From: an uncultured Nitrospiraceae bacterium
GTDB lineage: Bacteria > Nitrospirota > Thermodesulfovibrionia > Thermodesulfovibrionales > Thermodesulfovibrionaceae
Length of the DNA stretch: 64,000 nt
Assembly: GCA_937139565.1 (NCBI GenBank)
Contig: CAKZQH010000072.1
Span: forward strand, 1 to 64,000
Reading direction: 5' to 3'
Shown here: in pieces, positions 7,501 through 17,177 of the stretch
Numbering within the stretch: position 1 is the stretch's first letter
Layout: every line of letters starts with the position of its first letter
Translations under genes and position numbers: made by a program
The notes under the pieces: model-generated
The model's input: the letters and a program-made list of their open reading frames with translations, nothing else
The model's database searches: none
What the model was told of the DNA's origin: nothing

Positions 7501-10500
7501 ATGAAAGAGAAAAAAATTTTTATTTTAAAAAGAAAGTTTTTTTTGCTAGTATGCATAATTTTTTTTATTATTTTTTTTCTTTTGGTAAAAATAAATATAA
7601 CACCTTTTTTGCTTAATCCAGTTAAAGACGAGTTAAAAAATATAACAGGTCAAAACATATCAATTGAACGGATATCAATTAGCTTTTTTCCCCTTTATGT
7701 AGAATTTAAAAATTTAGTCATTTTTAAATCAGAAGATAATAGCCTAAGAATAGAAAAAATAAAACTATATCCTGGATTTACGAAGATATTTAATAAAGAA
7801 ATTGAAATAAGACGAACAATTTTAATTAATGGAAATTTTAATTTTGATTTGCCAACTCTTAATGAAATTATTAACAATATTGATCTATATTTTAAAAAAA
7901 TCTTAAGAGTTCCTTTGAAATTAAGATTTAATTCTTTAGACATAGAAAATATATCTGGAACAATAAAAATAAAAAGAGATTTAAACATAGGATTTTTCCA
8001 ATTTAATAGCCGAATAAAATTAAAGGAAAAAACAGTCATATCAATGATAACCAATATAAAAATTCTGTCAGAAGTTTATCCTAATGTGGATACAAATATT
8101 AAAGCAAGCTTAGAAGTAAAGGATAATGAGGTTATCTTTGAAGAATTGAAAATATTTGAGATAAGTTCATTTATTAAAACTGCTGGAAGTATCAATTATT
8201 TAAATTTTTTAGGGGAGCTTTATGTAACTGGAAAGCTATTTTTTAAATCTTTAATGAAATTCTTTGGATTTACTTCAAGTAACTACGGTGAGTTAGATGT
8301 GGAAGGCAAAATCCATCTAATAGAGGCTAAAGATTGGTTAAATAAAATTAAATTAAATATTTCTTTCAAAGGCTCATTTCTATTAGAAGAGTTAATGAAG
8401 ATTTTAAAAGTTACTGAAAAATTAAGTGGATTAACAGAAATATATCAAGGTAAACTTGAGGGAACTCTTTCTGATTTCGAGGTTTATGGCAAGGTTAAAT
8501 TAAAAAATGGAAATATTCTGGGAGTAAAGTCAGACGAAATTAAAACTAACTACCAATATAAAAGGGGAATATTAGAATTTAGAGATGGTAAAATAAAACT
8601 TTATGGAGGCTCGGCAAAGGCTTATGTATGGATTACTTTGCCAAAAGTTATTAGTCATTATGTTTCTTTAGAGATTAATAATGTATCAAGTAATAGAATA
8701 TTTGAGTTAATAAATTGGAATCCTCAAATTGCTGAGGGAGTGGTTAATGGATGGCTCATTTCTCAAGGGAATATTTTCTCTCCAAGAGGTTCTTTTGTCT
8801 ATGAAAGAAAATCAGATATTCCAAGGGATTTAAGAGGAAAGATAAATTTCATAAAAGGTGATTTCGAATCAAAGAATAGCTCATATATCTTTAAGTCACT
8901 TGAATTTTTCTTAGACAAGACCACCGCATATGCAACTGGTTATGTGGATTTGAAAAATAACAATCTCAACTTCAATTTTGATTCAAAGTCTAATGACATT
9001 AGTGAACTTTTAAAACCCTATCAACAGGGAATTTACGGAGATGCTTATATAAATGGCAAACTTTCTGGACCGATTACTGATCCTCAAATCAGTTTAAATT
9101 TCATATCAAATAATCTTAATGTAGCGTTGGATGAAATAGAGGAAAAGGTAAAAAATCAGACTTTTACATTCGAGCATTTGAAGGGAAACATCGAATATCG
9201 AAAGAATTTTTTAAATAGTAGTATAGTTGGAGAAAATTTATCAATCAAAGGCAAAATATTTTTTCCTAATGCCAAAAATCTTTTTGAATTATCTAACCCC
9301 ATATTTGATATAAGTTTCTATTTCAATAATGTGGATGTTAAAAACTTTTATTTAAAACAATTAGGAGATAATTTGCATACAAGAATGGATATTAAAGGAA
9401 ATATCAAAGATAAAGGTTCTGTCACAGCTGATGTTATAATGGCTCCAGTTTATATCGGAAATAAAAAAGCAATAGATAAAGCATTTTTAAGTTTGCTCTT
9501 ACAGAAACATTCTCTTTCAATAAATAAAGGAGATTTTTATGTAAATGATCAAGTCTTGCAGGTAGCTGGGCATATAGATTTTAACGGACAGATAGACATC
9601 ATAGGAAAATCGAAGAATTTTAATGTTACCCCCTTTATTGAAAAACAAGCTATAAAATTAAACATGAAATATTTAGATAAATTTGAGCTTAATAGCCTGA
9701 ATTTTCTATTAAAAGGCTCTTTCTCTAATCCTGCTTTTAAGGGTGATACAGAGGTTAAAATTAGGAGCAAAAATGGAAAAATTTGTGATGGAAATATGAG
9801 TTTTAACTATGAATTTGACCGTCTTGTGATAAAATCTAATCTCTTACGGAACATTTCTTTTCTTGTTGAAGGTTCCCTTGATAAAGATAATTGGAAGATT
9901 AACGGAGAATTTCATTCAGCAAGAGTTGATGCGCTATTAGGACTTTTTATTAATAATCTATCTGAGGATTTTGTTTTTATGGTAGATGGCAAAATTGAAG
10001 GTTCTATTAGCGGAGATAAAATAAATACTCAGATGGATTTAAATAGAGTATTTACCAGAATTTACGGGATAGGACTTAATAACAAAAATATAGTCAAAAT
10101 AAATGTGAAGAACAATAATATCTATTTTGATCCTATTATGCTTATTGGGCAATCTACAGAATTAATGATTAAAGGGAAGGTTGTGGATTATTACGATATT
10201 TTAATTGAAGGTAACTCTGATTTAAGACCTTTCAAAGCAATTTTAAAACTTGATGATTTAAGAGGAAGAGCCTCAATGCTTGTATATATATATGGAGACA
10301 GAGAGAATCCTGAAATAGCAGGAGAAATTGAAACAAAAAATTCTTCAATAACTATTAAAAAAGATATTCCCTCTTTTAACAATTTGAATGCAATCATTTC
10401 ATTTAATGAAGACAGAGTCTTAATTGAAAAAGCCTCAGCCACTTTCTCACAAGGGACTGTTCAACTTGAAGGAAGTGCATATCTTGAAAAATTTAAGATA

Positions 10501-11451
10501 AAAAATGTTGCTTTATTAGGTAAATTTTCGGATGTTAGATGGATTTTTACTCCAAAGTGCTGGGCCTATTTAGATGGTCAAATTTATTTATCAGGAGATT
10601 ATGATCATCCCGTTTTGTCAGGCCAAGTTAATGTTAGCAGGGGAGTTTATATTGAAAGATTTGATTGGACTAAACTTGCCCTTCAGTCAAGATCAGCGAC
10701 ACCAGTAGCTTCTAAGGATAGTTGGTTAAGTAATTTAAAGTTTAATTTGAGAATACAAGGAGATAATTTCTTTGTAAACAATAATCTTGCCACAATGAAC
10801 ATAAACAGTGATTTGATATTAAAAGGGACATTGGATGAACCTGCTTTTCTTGGCTGGATAAATGCTAAGGACGGATGGGTATATTTTAGAGGAAACAAAT
10901 TTGATATATCGAGACTGCTCATTCAGTTTACAGAGGCAGCGCCAACTAATCCATATATTAATCTTACTGCTCGAACAAATATAAATCAATATAATGTAAA
11001 TCTAAATATTAATGGATATATTGATCAGTTTAATCTTCTCTTGAGTTCTAATCCACCTCTTTCAGAACAAGAACTTCTTAACTTACTCGTACTTGGGCAA
11101 AGTGCGACCTCAACTGGAGGAATTCCAGGTGCTTCTGAAGCAGCATCATTCATCACTGGACAGATGGAAGAGGTAATTCAGGAAAGAATTAGGGGAATTA
11201 CAGGGCTTGACATAATGACAGTTGAGCCTGCAATTTCTAAATCAACTGGGACAATAAATCCAAGAATTACAGTGGGAAAAAAACTTATGGATGGAAAAAT
11301 GACAGTAACCTATTCCACTGCAACCGGGACTACTGTGGAACATATTATTAAAGTTGAATATTTTATCAAAAAAGGAATTTATCTGGTTGGAACAAGAGAT
11401 GAAATAGGAGGAATCTCTGGTGCGATTAAATTTCGTTTTGAGTTTCGTTAA
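7501..11451 (+). CDS. tamB: TamB-type translocation/lipid-transport protein (DUF490)
   Basis: The product (about 1316 residues from ATG 7501) has one N-terminal membrane anchor (about residues 13-33). A very long repetitive beta-rich region, typical of AsmA/TamB lipid-bridge proteins, follows. The C-terminal DUF490 domain is clear from PPLSEQELLNLLVLGQS and the ending GAIKFRFEFR. TamB spans the periplasm and works with an Omp85 partner, here the next gene, whose start overlaps by 32 bases. Start choice: an in-frame ATG at 7444 would add 19 residues but has no Shine-Dalgarno. ATG 7501 has AGGAG at 7481-7485, although the spacing of 15 is long. The gene is strongly AT-rich. Confidence 0.88.
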   Translation: MKEKKIFILKRKFFLLVCIIFFIIFFLLVKINITPFLLNPVKDELKNITGQNISIERISISFFPLYVEFKNLVIFKSEDNSLRIEKIKLYPGFTKIFNKEIEIRRTILINGNFNFDLPTLNEIINNIDLYFKKILRVPLKLRFNSLDIENISGTIKIKRDLNIGFFQFNSRIKLKEKTVISMITNIKILSEVYPNVDTNIKASLEVKDNEVIFEELKIFEISSFIKTAGSINYLNFLGELYVTGKLFFKSLMKFFGFTSSNYGELDVEGKIHLIEAKDWLNKIKLNISFKGSFLLEELMKILKVTEKLSGLTEIYQGKLEGTLSDFEVYGKVKLKNGNILGVKSDEIKTNYQYKRGILEFRDGKIKLYGGSAKAYVWITLPKVISHYVSLEINNVSSNRIFELINWNPQIAEGVVNGWLISQGNIFSPRGSFVYERKSDIPRDLRGKINFIKGDFESKNSSYIFKSLEFFLDKTTAYATGYVDLKNNNLNFNFDSKSNDISELLKPYQQGIYGDAYINGKLSGPITDPQISLNFISNNLNVALDEIEEKVKNQTFTFEHLKGNIEYRKNFLNSSIVGENLSIKGKIFFPNAKNLFELSNPIFDISFYFNNVDVKNFYLKQLGDNLHTRMDIKGNIKDKGSVTADVIMAPVYIGNKKAIDKAFLSLLLQKHSLSINKGDFYVNDQVLQVAGHIDFNGQIDIIGKSKNFNVTPFIEKQAIKLNMKYLDKFELNSLNFLLKGSFSNPAFKGDTEVKIRSKNGKICDGNMSFNYEFDRLVIKSNLLRNISFLVEGSLDKDNWKINGEFHSARVDALLGLFINNLSEDFVFMVDGKIEGSISGDKINTQMDLNRVFTRIYGIGLNNKNIVKINVKNNNIYFDPIMLIGQSTELMIKGKVVDYYDILIEGNSDLRPFKAILKLDDLRGRASMLVYIYGDRENPEIAGEIETKNSSITIKKDIPSFNNLNAIISFNEDRVLIEKASATFSQGTVQLEGSAYLEKFKIKNVALLGKFSDVRWIFTPKCWAYLDGQIYLSGDYDHPVLSGQVNVSRGVYIERFDWTKLALQSRSATPVASKDSWLSNLKFNLRIQGDNFFVNNNLATMNINSDLILKGTLDEPAFLGWINAKDGWVYFRGNKFDISRLLIQFTEAAPTNPYINLTARTNINQYNVNLNINGYIDQFNLLLSSNPPLSEQELLNLLVLGQSATSTGGIPGASEAASFITGQMEEVIQERIRGITGLDIMTVEPAISKSTGTINPRITVGKKLMDGKMTVTYSTATGTTVEHIIKVEYFIKKGIYLVGTRDEIGGISGAIKFRFEFR

Positions 11452-14074
11452 ATTTTTTCTTATTCTGATAATATTTATTTCCTCTGCTTATGCTTCAGAA
11501 GATATTGTTGAGAAAATCGAAATAAATGGTTTATCGTCAATCTCTAAAAAAGAGTTTCTATATCTTATGGGTATTGAAGAAAATAAGAAGCTAAACAGAG
11601 AAGAGATTAACCGTGGAATTAAAAGGGTTTTCCTAAAAAATGTATTCGAAGACATAAGGGTGGAAATTGATAATAAAGTTTTAAGAATTGCTGTTAAAGA
11701 AAAACCAATAATAGAAGAAATTAAAATAAGCGGTAACATACATTTCTCTGAAAAATTTTATAAAAATCTCCTTTTATTTAATAGAGGAGATAGATTAAAT
11801 GAGATTCAACTTAATAAAACGAAGAAAAAAATAGAGGAGGAACTGAAAAAAAGAGGGTATTTAAATGGAAAAATAAGGGTTGATAAAATACAGAAAGGTG
11901 AAAGATTAAATATCGAGCTTATTGTCGATGAGGGGTCACCAATAATTATAAAATCTATAAAATGGGAGGGTTCTGTTGACGAACATATTAAAGCATTTCT
12001 GAAATTACAACCAAATGACCCCTTTGATAAAGTAGCGCTTGAAGATTTTATTCAACGGGCAAGAGAATATCTTCAAAAACAGGGCTTAATTGGTTCTGAC
12101 ATTAAATATTCATTTAAGGATTCGGAATTAACGATTTTTGTTCAACAAGGTATAAGAGTTAAAGTTGAAATAAAAGGCAATGAATCTCTGTCTACGGGTG
12201 AACTAAAAAATATTATAATGGCTCACTTCCAGGATAGAGTAAATGAGGAAATTATTAAAGACACCGTAAACAGTCTAATAAGCTTTTACAAATTGAGAGG
12301 TTTCCCAGAGGTAAAGGTGGTCCCTCTCATTCAACAGGAGACAAGTATATGGGAAATTACTTATTTTATCGCAGAGGGAGGGCAAAAAATTATTGAAAAG
12401 GTAACTTTTGATAAAACAAGTTTAAGAGAAGATGAGTTAAAAGTCATTCTTTTTAACAAAGAAGGAGCGCCTTTTAACTATGATGAATTGTTAAATGATA
12501 GACAAAGGATTGAAGACTTTTTCAGGTCAAAAGGATATTATGCAGTTAAAGTCTATCAACCAGAAGCAAAAGAGGTTGAAGAAAATAAAATGCATATCAC
12601 TTTCAAAATTGAAGAAAATAAAGCCGTAAAAATAAAGTCGATAGAACTTTCAGTTTTCGATGATTTTTTAAAGGAAGAAATAAATACTTTAATTGATAAT
12701 TATAAAGAGAGATTATTTAGCGATGCTGTATTTTTTGAAATTAAAAGAAAAATAAGAGAAATTTATTTAAAAAACGGCTATCCTCAAACATTAATAGATG
12801 GTAAGTATGAAATTAAAGAAGATAAAGCTTTCATTTATATACATGTGAATAAAGGAAGTAAAAAAGTGTTTGGAAGATCAATTATTCTTGGTAATAACAA
12901 AACTAAAACTGACTTTATTTATAAGAGACTTTTGTCTAAGGAGGAACAACCTTATAATCCCTATATAATTGATAGTGAAAGACAATCACTATATAAAACA
13001 GGGCTTTTTTCAAAAATAGATATAAATGTTGAACCATATGATGATTCAATTGATTTGATTTATCAACTTGAAGAAAATCCTGCAGGAGCCTTTGAATTTG
13101 GATTTGGTTATGGCGAGTATGAAAGAGCTAAGGGTTTTTTAGAGCTGTCTTATATAAATTTATTTGGAATGAATAAACAAATCTTTTCAAGAGCAGAATT
13201 AAGCAGCATTGAACATAGGACTTACGTAACCTATGTAGATCCCTGGATATGGAAGGATTTAACATACAAGTTATCGTTAATTTATGAAAAAATTGATGTT
13301 AAAAATATTGACACAAAAGAAATTATTTATAAATTACAAAGATACGGACTTTCAACTGGTTTTGAAAAAAAGTTTTTAGATTACTTTAAAGCTGAACTTC
13401 TTTATGAAGTAAATTATTCTAAAACTTGGGATGTTATGCCAGAAGTGGTTATTACCGATAAAGATATTGGAAAAATATTTATAAGCGGATTTAAGGGGTC
13501 TTTGATTTATGATACAAGAGACAATGTTTTTGATCCTAAGAAAGGATGGTTAATAGGCGTTACTTCAAAAATCAGTAATAAATTTTTAGGCTCAGAAATC
13601 AATTTCCTAAAAACATCCTTTTATCTTAATAAATATACTGAGCTAACACCTGGATTAGTTCTCGCAAATTCCATTAGGGCAGGGTGGGCTTGGCTTTATG
13701 GAGACAGCAAAGACCTTCCAATTTCTGAAAGATATTTTATGGGTGGAAGAGACACAGTTAGAGGCTATGCACAAAACACACTTGGACCCAAAAAAGATGG
13801 AGAACCAACTGGAGGTAATGCCTTTTTGATTGGGAATATTGAACTGCGAACACATTTAGGAAAAAATTTTTATCTAATTAACTTTCTTGATTTCGGTAAT
13901 GTCTGGAGTAGAGTAGGTGAGGTAAGCCTTTCAAGCCTTAAATATACCGCTGGAATTGGATTAAGGTATAAAACACCAGTAGGACCTATAAGAATAGATT
14001 ATGGACACAAACTTAATAGAGAAAAGGGAGAATCTCGTGGTGAGATACATTTTAGTATTGGTCACGCTTTTTAA
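11420..14074 (+). CDS. Omp85-family outer membrane assembly protein (BamA/TamA-like) with seven POTRA-like repeats
   Basis: The 884-residue product starts at GTG 11420 with GGAGG eight bases upstream, inside the tamB 3' end. A signal peptide (about 1-25) is followed by seven successive POTRA-like segments (about 28-94, 95-172, 173-245, 246-322, 323-400, 401-480, 481-555). Each shows the beta-alpha-alpha-beta-beta spacing with a KRGY/SKGYY-like turn. A 16-strand-type barrel follows (about 556-884) with the substrate-lock motif VRGY in GGRDTVRGYAQNTLG. Barrel proteins of this family fold and insert outer-membrane proteins. BamA normally has five POTRAs and TamA three. The tamB neighbour suggests TamA; the size suggests BamA. 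Confidence 0.9.
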   Translation: MRLNFVLSFVKFFLILIIFISSAYASEDIVEKIEINGLSSISKKEFLYLMGIEENKKLNREEINRGIKRVFLKNVFEDIRVEIDNKVLRIAVKEKPIIEEIKISGNIHFSEKFYKNLLLFNRGDRLNEIQLNKTKKKIEEELKKRGYLNGKIRVDKIQKGERLNIELIVDEGSPIIIKSIKWEGSVDEHIKAFLKLQPNDPFDKVALEDFIQRAREYLQKQGLIGSDIKYSFKDSELTIFVQQGIRVKVEIKGNESLSTGELKNIIMAHFQDRVNEEIIKDTVNSLISFYKLRGFPEVKVVPLIQQETSIWEITYFIAEGGQKIIEKVTFDKTSLREDELKVILFNKEGAPFNYDELLNDRQRIEDFFRSKGYYAVKVYQPEAKEVEENKMHITFKIEENKAVKIKSIELSVFDDFLKEEINTLIDNYKERLFSDAVFFEIKRKIREIYLKNGYPQTLIDGKYEIKEDKAFIYIHVNKGSKKVFGRSIILGNNKTKTDFIYKRLLSKEEQPYNPYIIDSERQSLYKTGLFSKIDINVEPYDDSIDLIYQLEENPAGAFEFGFGYGEYERAKGFLELSYINLFGMNKQIFSRAELSSIEHRTYVTYVDPWIWKDLTYKLSLIYEKIDVKNIDTKEIIYKLQRYGLSTGFEKKFLDYFKAELLYEVNYSKTWDVMPEVVITDKDIGKIFISGFKGSLIYDTRDNVFDPKKGWLIGVTSKISNKFLGSEINFLKTSFYLNKYTELTPGLVLANSIRAGWAWLYGDSKDLPISERYFMGGRDTVRGYAQNTLGPKKDGEPTGGNAFLIGNIELRTHLGKNFYLINFLDFGNVWSRVGEVSLSSLKYTAGIGLRYKTPVGPIRIDYGHKLNREKGESRGEIHFSIGHAF

Positions 14075-14522
14075 CTTAATTATTGCTTCACATACTTATG
14101 GAGAGTTTATCAATAGAGTAGTTGCATACGTAGATAATATACCAATAACTCTTTTAGATTTTGAAAAAGAATATTTAAAAATGAAAGAAAAGTTGCCAAA
14201 TATTGAAAAAGAAGAGGTTATCTCAACCATGATTAATAAAACAGTACTTCTTAAAAAAGCAAAGGAACTTTTTCTCGAAGGGAAGGAAGAAGAACTCCTT
14301 AACAGTTATATAGATTTAAAAATTAAAGCTTCAATTATCATTCCTGAAAATCAAATAAGACAGTACTACGAACAAAATAAGACTAAAATTAACAAACCCT
14401 ATTCTTCAGTAAGAGCTCAAATAGAAAACTATTTATATGAAAGAGAATTAAATAAAAAACTTAAAGAACATATTGAAGAATTGAAGGAAGCAGTAGAGAT
14501 AAAAATAGTTTTTATTCCTTAA
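14037..14522 (+). CDS. SurA N-terminal-like periplasmic chaperone without a parvulin domain
   Basis: I place the start at GTG 14037, six bases after AAGGGAG (14024-14030). The product then opens with a signal peptide (VVRYILVLVTLFNLIIA) and is about 161 residues. After cleavage the sequence INRVVAYVDNIPITLLDFEKE is typical of the N-terminal SurA/PpiC chaperone module. The helical part that follows goes straight to a C-terminal helix (RAQIENYLYERELNKKLKEHI) with no parvulin PPIase domain between. It overlaps the Omp85 gene by 38 bases, so it is translationally linked to it. An outer-membrane-protein chaperone role is inferred from this. Confidence 0.7.
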   Translation: MVRYILVLVTLFNLIIASHTYGEFINRVVAYVDNIPITLLDFEKEYLKMKEKLPNIEKEEVISTMINKTVLLKKAKELFLEGKEEELLNSYIDLKIKASIIIPENQIRQYYEQNKTKINKPYSSVRAQIENYLYERELNKKLKEHIEELKEAVEIKIVFIP

Positions 14523-14970
14523 CTTCATAAATAAGAGCAGTTTCATCGCATTCTGGAAATTTGGGACATCTAATACAATCACCCCATATTTTCTGAGGTA
14601 ATTTAGATTTATCAATTTCTTTAAATCCTACCTTTTTAAAAAAATCTGGTATATAGGTAAGTACGAATACTCTTTTTACTCCCAGTTGTTCTGTTTCTTT
14701 TAAGCACTTTTTAACAAGTTTTTTCCCGATTCCTTGTTTCTGATATTCCTTTTTTACAGCCAGTGAACGAATTTCTGCTAAATCTTCCCATAAAACATGG
14801 AGAGCGCAAACTCCCGTAATTTCCTCTCCTTCTTCAGCAAGATAGAAATCTCGAACATTTTCATACAATTCATTCAATGAGCGTGGTAGCATCTCTCCTT
14901 TTCGCGCAAATTCATTGACTATTTTATGGATTGCTTTTATATCTGAAATCTTAGCTTTTCTAATTTTCAA
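14512..14970 (-). CDS. GNAT acetyltransferase, ArgA-like (N-acetylglutamate synthase candidate)
   Basis: The 152-residue GNAT protein starts MKIRKAKISDIKAIHKIV and has the acetyl-CoA-binding loop KKEYQKQGIGKKL at about residues 73-85. The C-terminal Cys-rich signature GDCIRCPKFPECDETAL is characteristic of the short stand-alone N-acetylglutamate synthase group (COG1246) found in many bacteria without full-length ArgA. It would start arginine synthesis, and argG lies about 17 kb away in the same window. The gene overlaps the oxidoreductase gamma gene upstream by 11 bases, and its 3' end overlaps the convergent chaperone gene by 11 bases. Confidence 0.75.
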   Translation of the reverse strand: MKIRKAKISDIKAIHKIVNEFARKGEMLPRSLNELYENVRDFYLAEEGEEITGVCALHVLWEDLAEIRSLAVKKEYQKQGIGKKLVKKCLKETEQLGVKRVFVLTYIPDFFKKVGFKEIDKSKLPQKIWGDCIRCPKFPECDETALIYEVKE

Positions 14971-15499
14971 AAATTGAAAAACCTCTTAAAATAAGTTTTT
15001 TATTGATTTCTATCATTTCCTTTCTTTTGGGGGGTATGATTTCCTCTATGGTTTCTATAACTTTATCAATGCTTACAATATTAGATATTTTTACAAATGC
15101 TCCAAGAAGAACCATATTGGCAAGTTTTGGATTTGCAATTTGTGATGCCTCAAAAGATGCATTAATTGGATAAATCTTTATTCCGCTTAGAGAGTCTGAA
15201 TTTTTTATTATAGCTGAGTCGTAAATTAAACAGCCTTCAGGGACAACACGACTTTTAAACTTTTTAAAAGATGCTTCGTTTAAGACTATCAAGTAATCAG
15301 CATTTTTAACAATAGGAGAACCAATCATTTCGTCGCCAACAACTACCATGCAATTAGCTGTGCCACCTCTTATTTCAGCTCCATAGGAAGGAAACCAAGT
15401 TACTTCTTTGCCATCTTTCATTGCTGCATGGGCTATTACTTTTCCAAGAAATAGAATTCCTTGTCCACCAGAACCAGCAATAATTATGCGTTTTTCCAT
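14960..15499 (-). CDS. 2-oxoacid:ferredoxin oxidoreductase, gamma subunit
   Basis: The 179-residue protein fits the POR_gamma domain: GSGGQGILFLGKVIAHAAM at about 9-27 and SYGAEIRGGTANCMVVV at about 38-54. Gamma subunits form part of the CoA-acylating 2-oxoacid oxidoreductase complex. The complex oxidises pyruvate, 2-oxoglutarate or branched-chain 2-oxoacids with ferredoxin, or runs in reverse. It overlaps the beta gene by 16 bases, which supports coupled translation. The substrate is not readable from this subunit. Confidence 0.88.
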   Translation of the reverse strand: MEKRIIIAGSGGQGILFLGKVIAHAAMKDGKEVTWFPSYGAEIRGGTANCMVVVGDEMIGSPIVKNADYLIVLNEASFKKFKSRVVPEGCLIYDSAIIKNSDSLSGIKIYPINASFEASQIANPKLANMVLLGAFVKISNIVSIDKVIETIEEIIPPKRKEMIEINKKLILRGFSIFEN

Positions 15500-16230
15500 T
15501 TATCTTTTATAACTCCTAATTTAAATTCTTTAAACATGTTTTCTCTTAGCCATTTTAAAGACTCTTCAGGAGTCATTCCCCAATCAGTGGGGCAGGGTGA
15601 TAGCATTTCAACAAAAGAAAATCCTTTGTTTTCTAACTGATATTTAAATGCTTTCTCGATATACTTTTTACTTATTACAATGTTTTTGTAAGAATCTAGC
15701 GAACCTCTTGCAATAAAGGAAGTTCCTTCCAAAGTAGCAAGAATTTCAGATACATGAATAGGATAGCCTGCTTTTTCTGGATCTCTTCCTATAGGAGTCG
15801 TTGTAGTTTTTTGTCCAATAAGAGTAGTCGGTGCCATCTGTCCGCCGGTCATTCCATAGTTGGCATTATTTATGAAAAAAACACAAATATTTTCTCCCCT
15901 ATTGGCAGCATGAATTATTTCTGCTGTTCCAATTGCTGCTAAATCTCCATCTCCTTGATAGGTAAATACTATCTTATCAGGGCATACTCTTTTAATTCCT
16001 GTTGCTGCTGCCGGAGGTCTTCCATGCGGTATTTCCAGAACATCAAAATCAAAATAATCATAAGCAAATACAGCACATCCAACGGGAGCAATTGCTATAA
16101 TCCTCTCTCTTATGCCCAACTGATCTACCACCTCTGCTATTAAGCGATGCGCTATACTGTGTCCACAACCTGGACAGTAGCGAAAGTTGACATCTTTTAG
16201 TGAGTTAGGTTTTGTAAAAATTTTTCTCAT
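15484..16230 (-). CDS. 2-oxoacid:ferredoxin oxidoreductase, beta subunit (TPP-binding)
   Basis: The 248-residue subunit has the start YCPGCGHSIAHRL and the thiamine diphosphate/Mg motif GDGDLAAIGTAEIIHAANR with NNANYGMTGGQMAPTT (about residues 93-136). These are typical of KorB/VorB-type beta subunits. The likely substrate is 2-oxoglutarate or a branched-chain 2-oxoacid. An alpha subunit gene, which normally precedes beta, is absent: the gene upstream is ppx/gppA, six bases away, so alpha must lie elsewhere. It is part of a proS-ppx-beta-gamma-acetyltransferase transcription unit. Confidence 0.88.
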   Translation of the reverse strand: MRKIFTKPNSLKDVNFRYCPGCGHSIAHRLIAEVVDQLGIRERIIAIAPVGCAVFAYDYFDFDVLEIPHGRPPAAATGIKRVCPDKIVFTYQGDGDLAAIGTAEIIHAANRGENICVFFINNANYGMTGGQMAPTTLIGQKTTTTPIGRDPEKAGYPIHVSEILATLEGTSFIARGSLDSYKNIVISKKYIEKAFKYQLENKGFSFVEMLSPCPTDWGMTPEESLKWLRENMFKEFKLGVIKDKWKNA

Positions 16231-16235
16231 AACCG

Positions 16236-17177
16236 TTAATTATAACAAAAATATTTATAATTTTTCATTATTCCTTCAATAAAACCGTAATCACTAACAA
16301 TTATATTATTTGCACATATATGTTTAGCAACAGATTCAAGAATCATTAGACCAGGAAGAATTATATCAACTCTATCTTTAATAAGTCCAATAATTTTTTT
16401 TCTTTCATTTAATGGAGTTAAGCGAAGTTTTTCGATAATATTATTAACTTCTTCAAGTGAAACTTTAGTTAAGTGCAATTTCTCAGGTATATAACTATCT
16501 AATTTTAGAGCCATCATTGCAAGGGTTACAGCTGTTCCACCGGTTACAAATATTTTCTCTCTTACTATAGATAAGAATGTACCACCTACTATCGAATGTA
16601 TGTAGTTTCTCAGGTTTTCAATTTCTTCTTGAAGGGGAGGGTCAGTTTTGAAAAATTTTTCATATTCCTTTAAAGCTCCTAAATTTAAGCTTCCCATAAG
16701 GATGCCATCATTGTCTGAATATATCCACTCAGTGCTTCCTCCTCCTATATCTAAGGCAAATAGTTGATTTATTCTATCATCAAGACCTGATTTTATTCCC
16801 TCTAATGTAAAAAAAGCTTCTTCATTACCAGAAATTATTCTGATATTGAGACCCAATTCCTTTTTGACCATTTCAATAAAATCCTGAGAATTTACAGCTT
16901 CTCTCAATGCGCTAGTTCCAACAGCGATTACGGGCTCGGATAAAAATTGCTCAGAAACTTCTTTAAATTTTCTTAAAATTCCTAATGATTTTTCTATGGA
17001 TTTTTCATTTAACTTTTTATTTTTTGATATTTCCGTTCCAAGTCTTGCTACTTTTCGATCAACATAGATTCTTTTTACTCTGTCACCTTCTACTTTACCT
17101 ATAAGAAGCCTTATTGTATTGCTTCCTATATCAATTACTGCAATATTATTAAAAGGTTTCATAGTAGAAATTAACAA
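16236..17177 (-). CDS. exopolyphosphatase / pppGpp phosphatase family (Ppx/GppA)
   Basis: The 313-residue protein has the ASKHA phosphatase motifs AVIDIGSNTIRLLI (about 13-26), GTSALREAVN and FALDIGGGSTEW (about 142-153). Length and single-domain form match the short bacterial Ppx/GppA family, which cleaves polyphosphate or pppGpp. The first codon of the open frame is TTG (17175-17177). An ATG at 17160-17162 (MKPFNN) may be the true start; neither has a clear Shine-Dalgarno. It overlaps the 3' end of proS. Confidence 0.85.
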   Translation of the reverse strand: MLISTMKPFNNIAVIDIGSNTIRLLIGKVEGDRVKRIYVDRKVARLGTEISKNKKLNEKSIEKSLGILRKFKEVSEQFLSEPVIAVGTSALREAVNSQDFIEMVKKELGLNIRIISGNEEAFFTLEGIKSGLDDRINQLFALDIGGGSTEWIYSDNDGILMGSLNLGALKEYEKFFKTDPPLQEEIENLRNYIHSIVGGTFLSIVREKIFVTGGTAVTLAMMALKLDSYIPEKLHLTKVSLEEVNNIIEKLRLTPLNERKKIIGLIKDRVDIILPGLMILESVAKHICANNIIVSDYGFIEGIMKNYKYFCYN

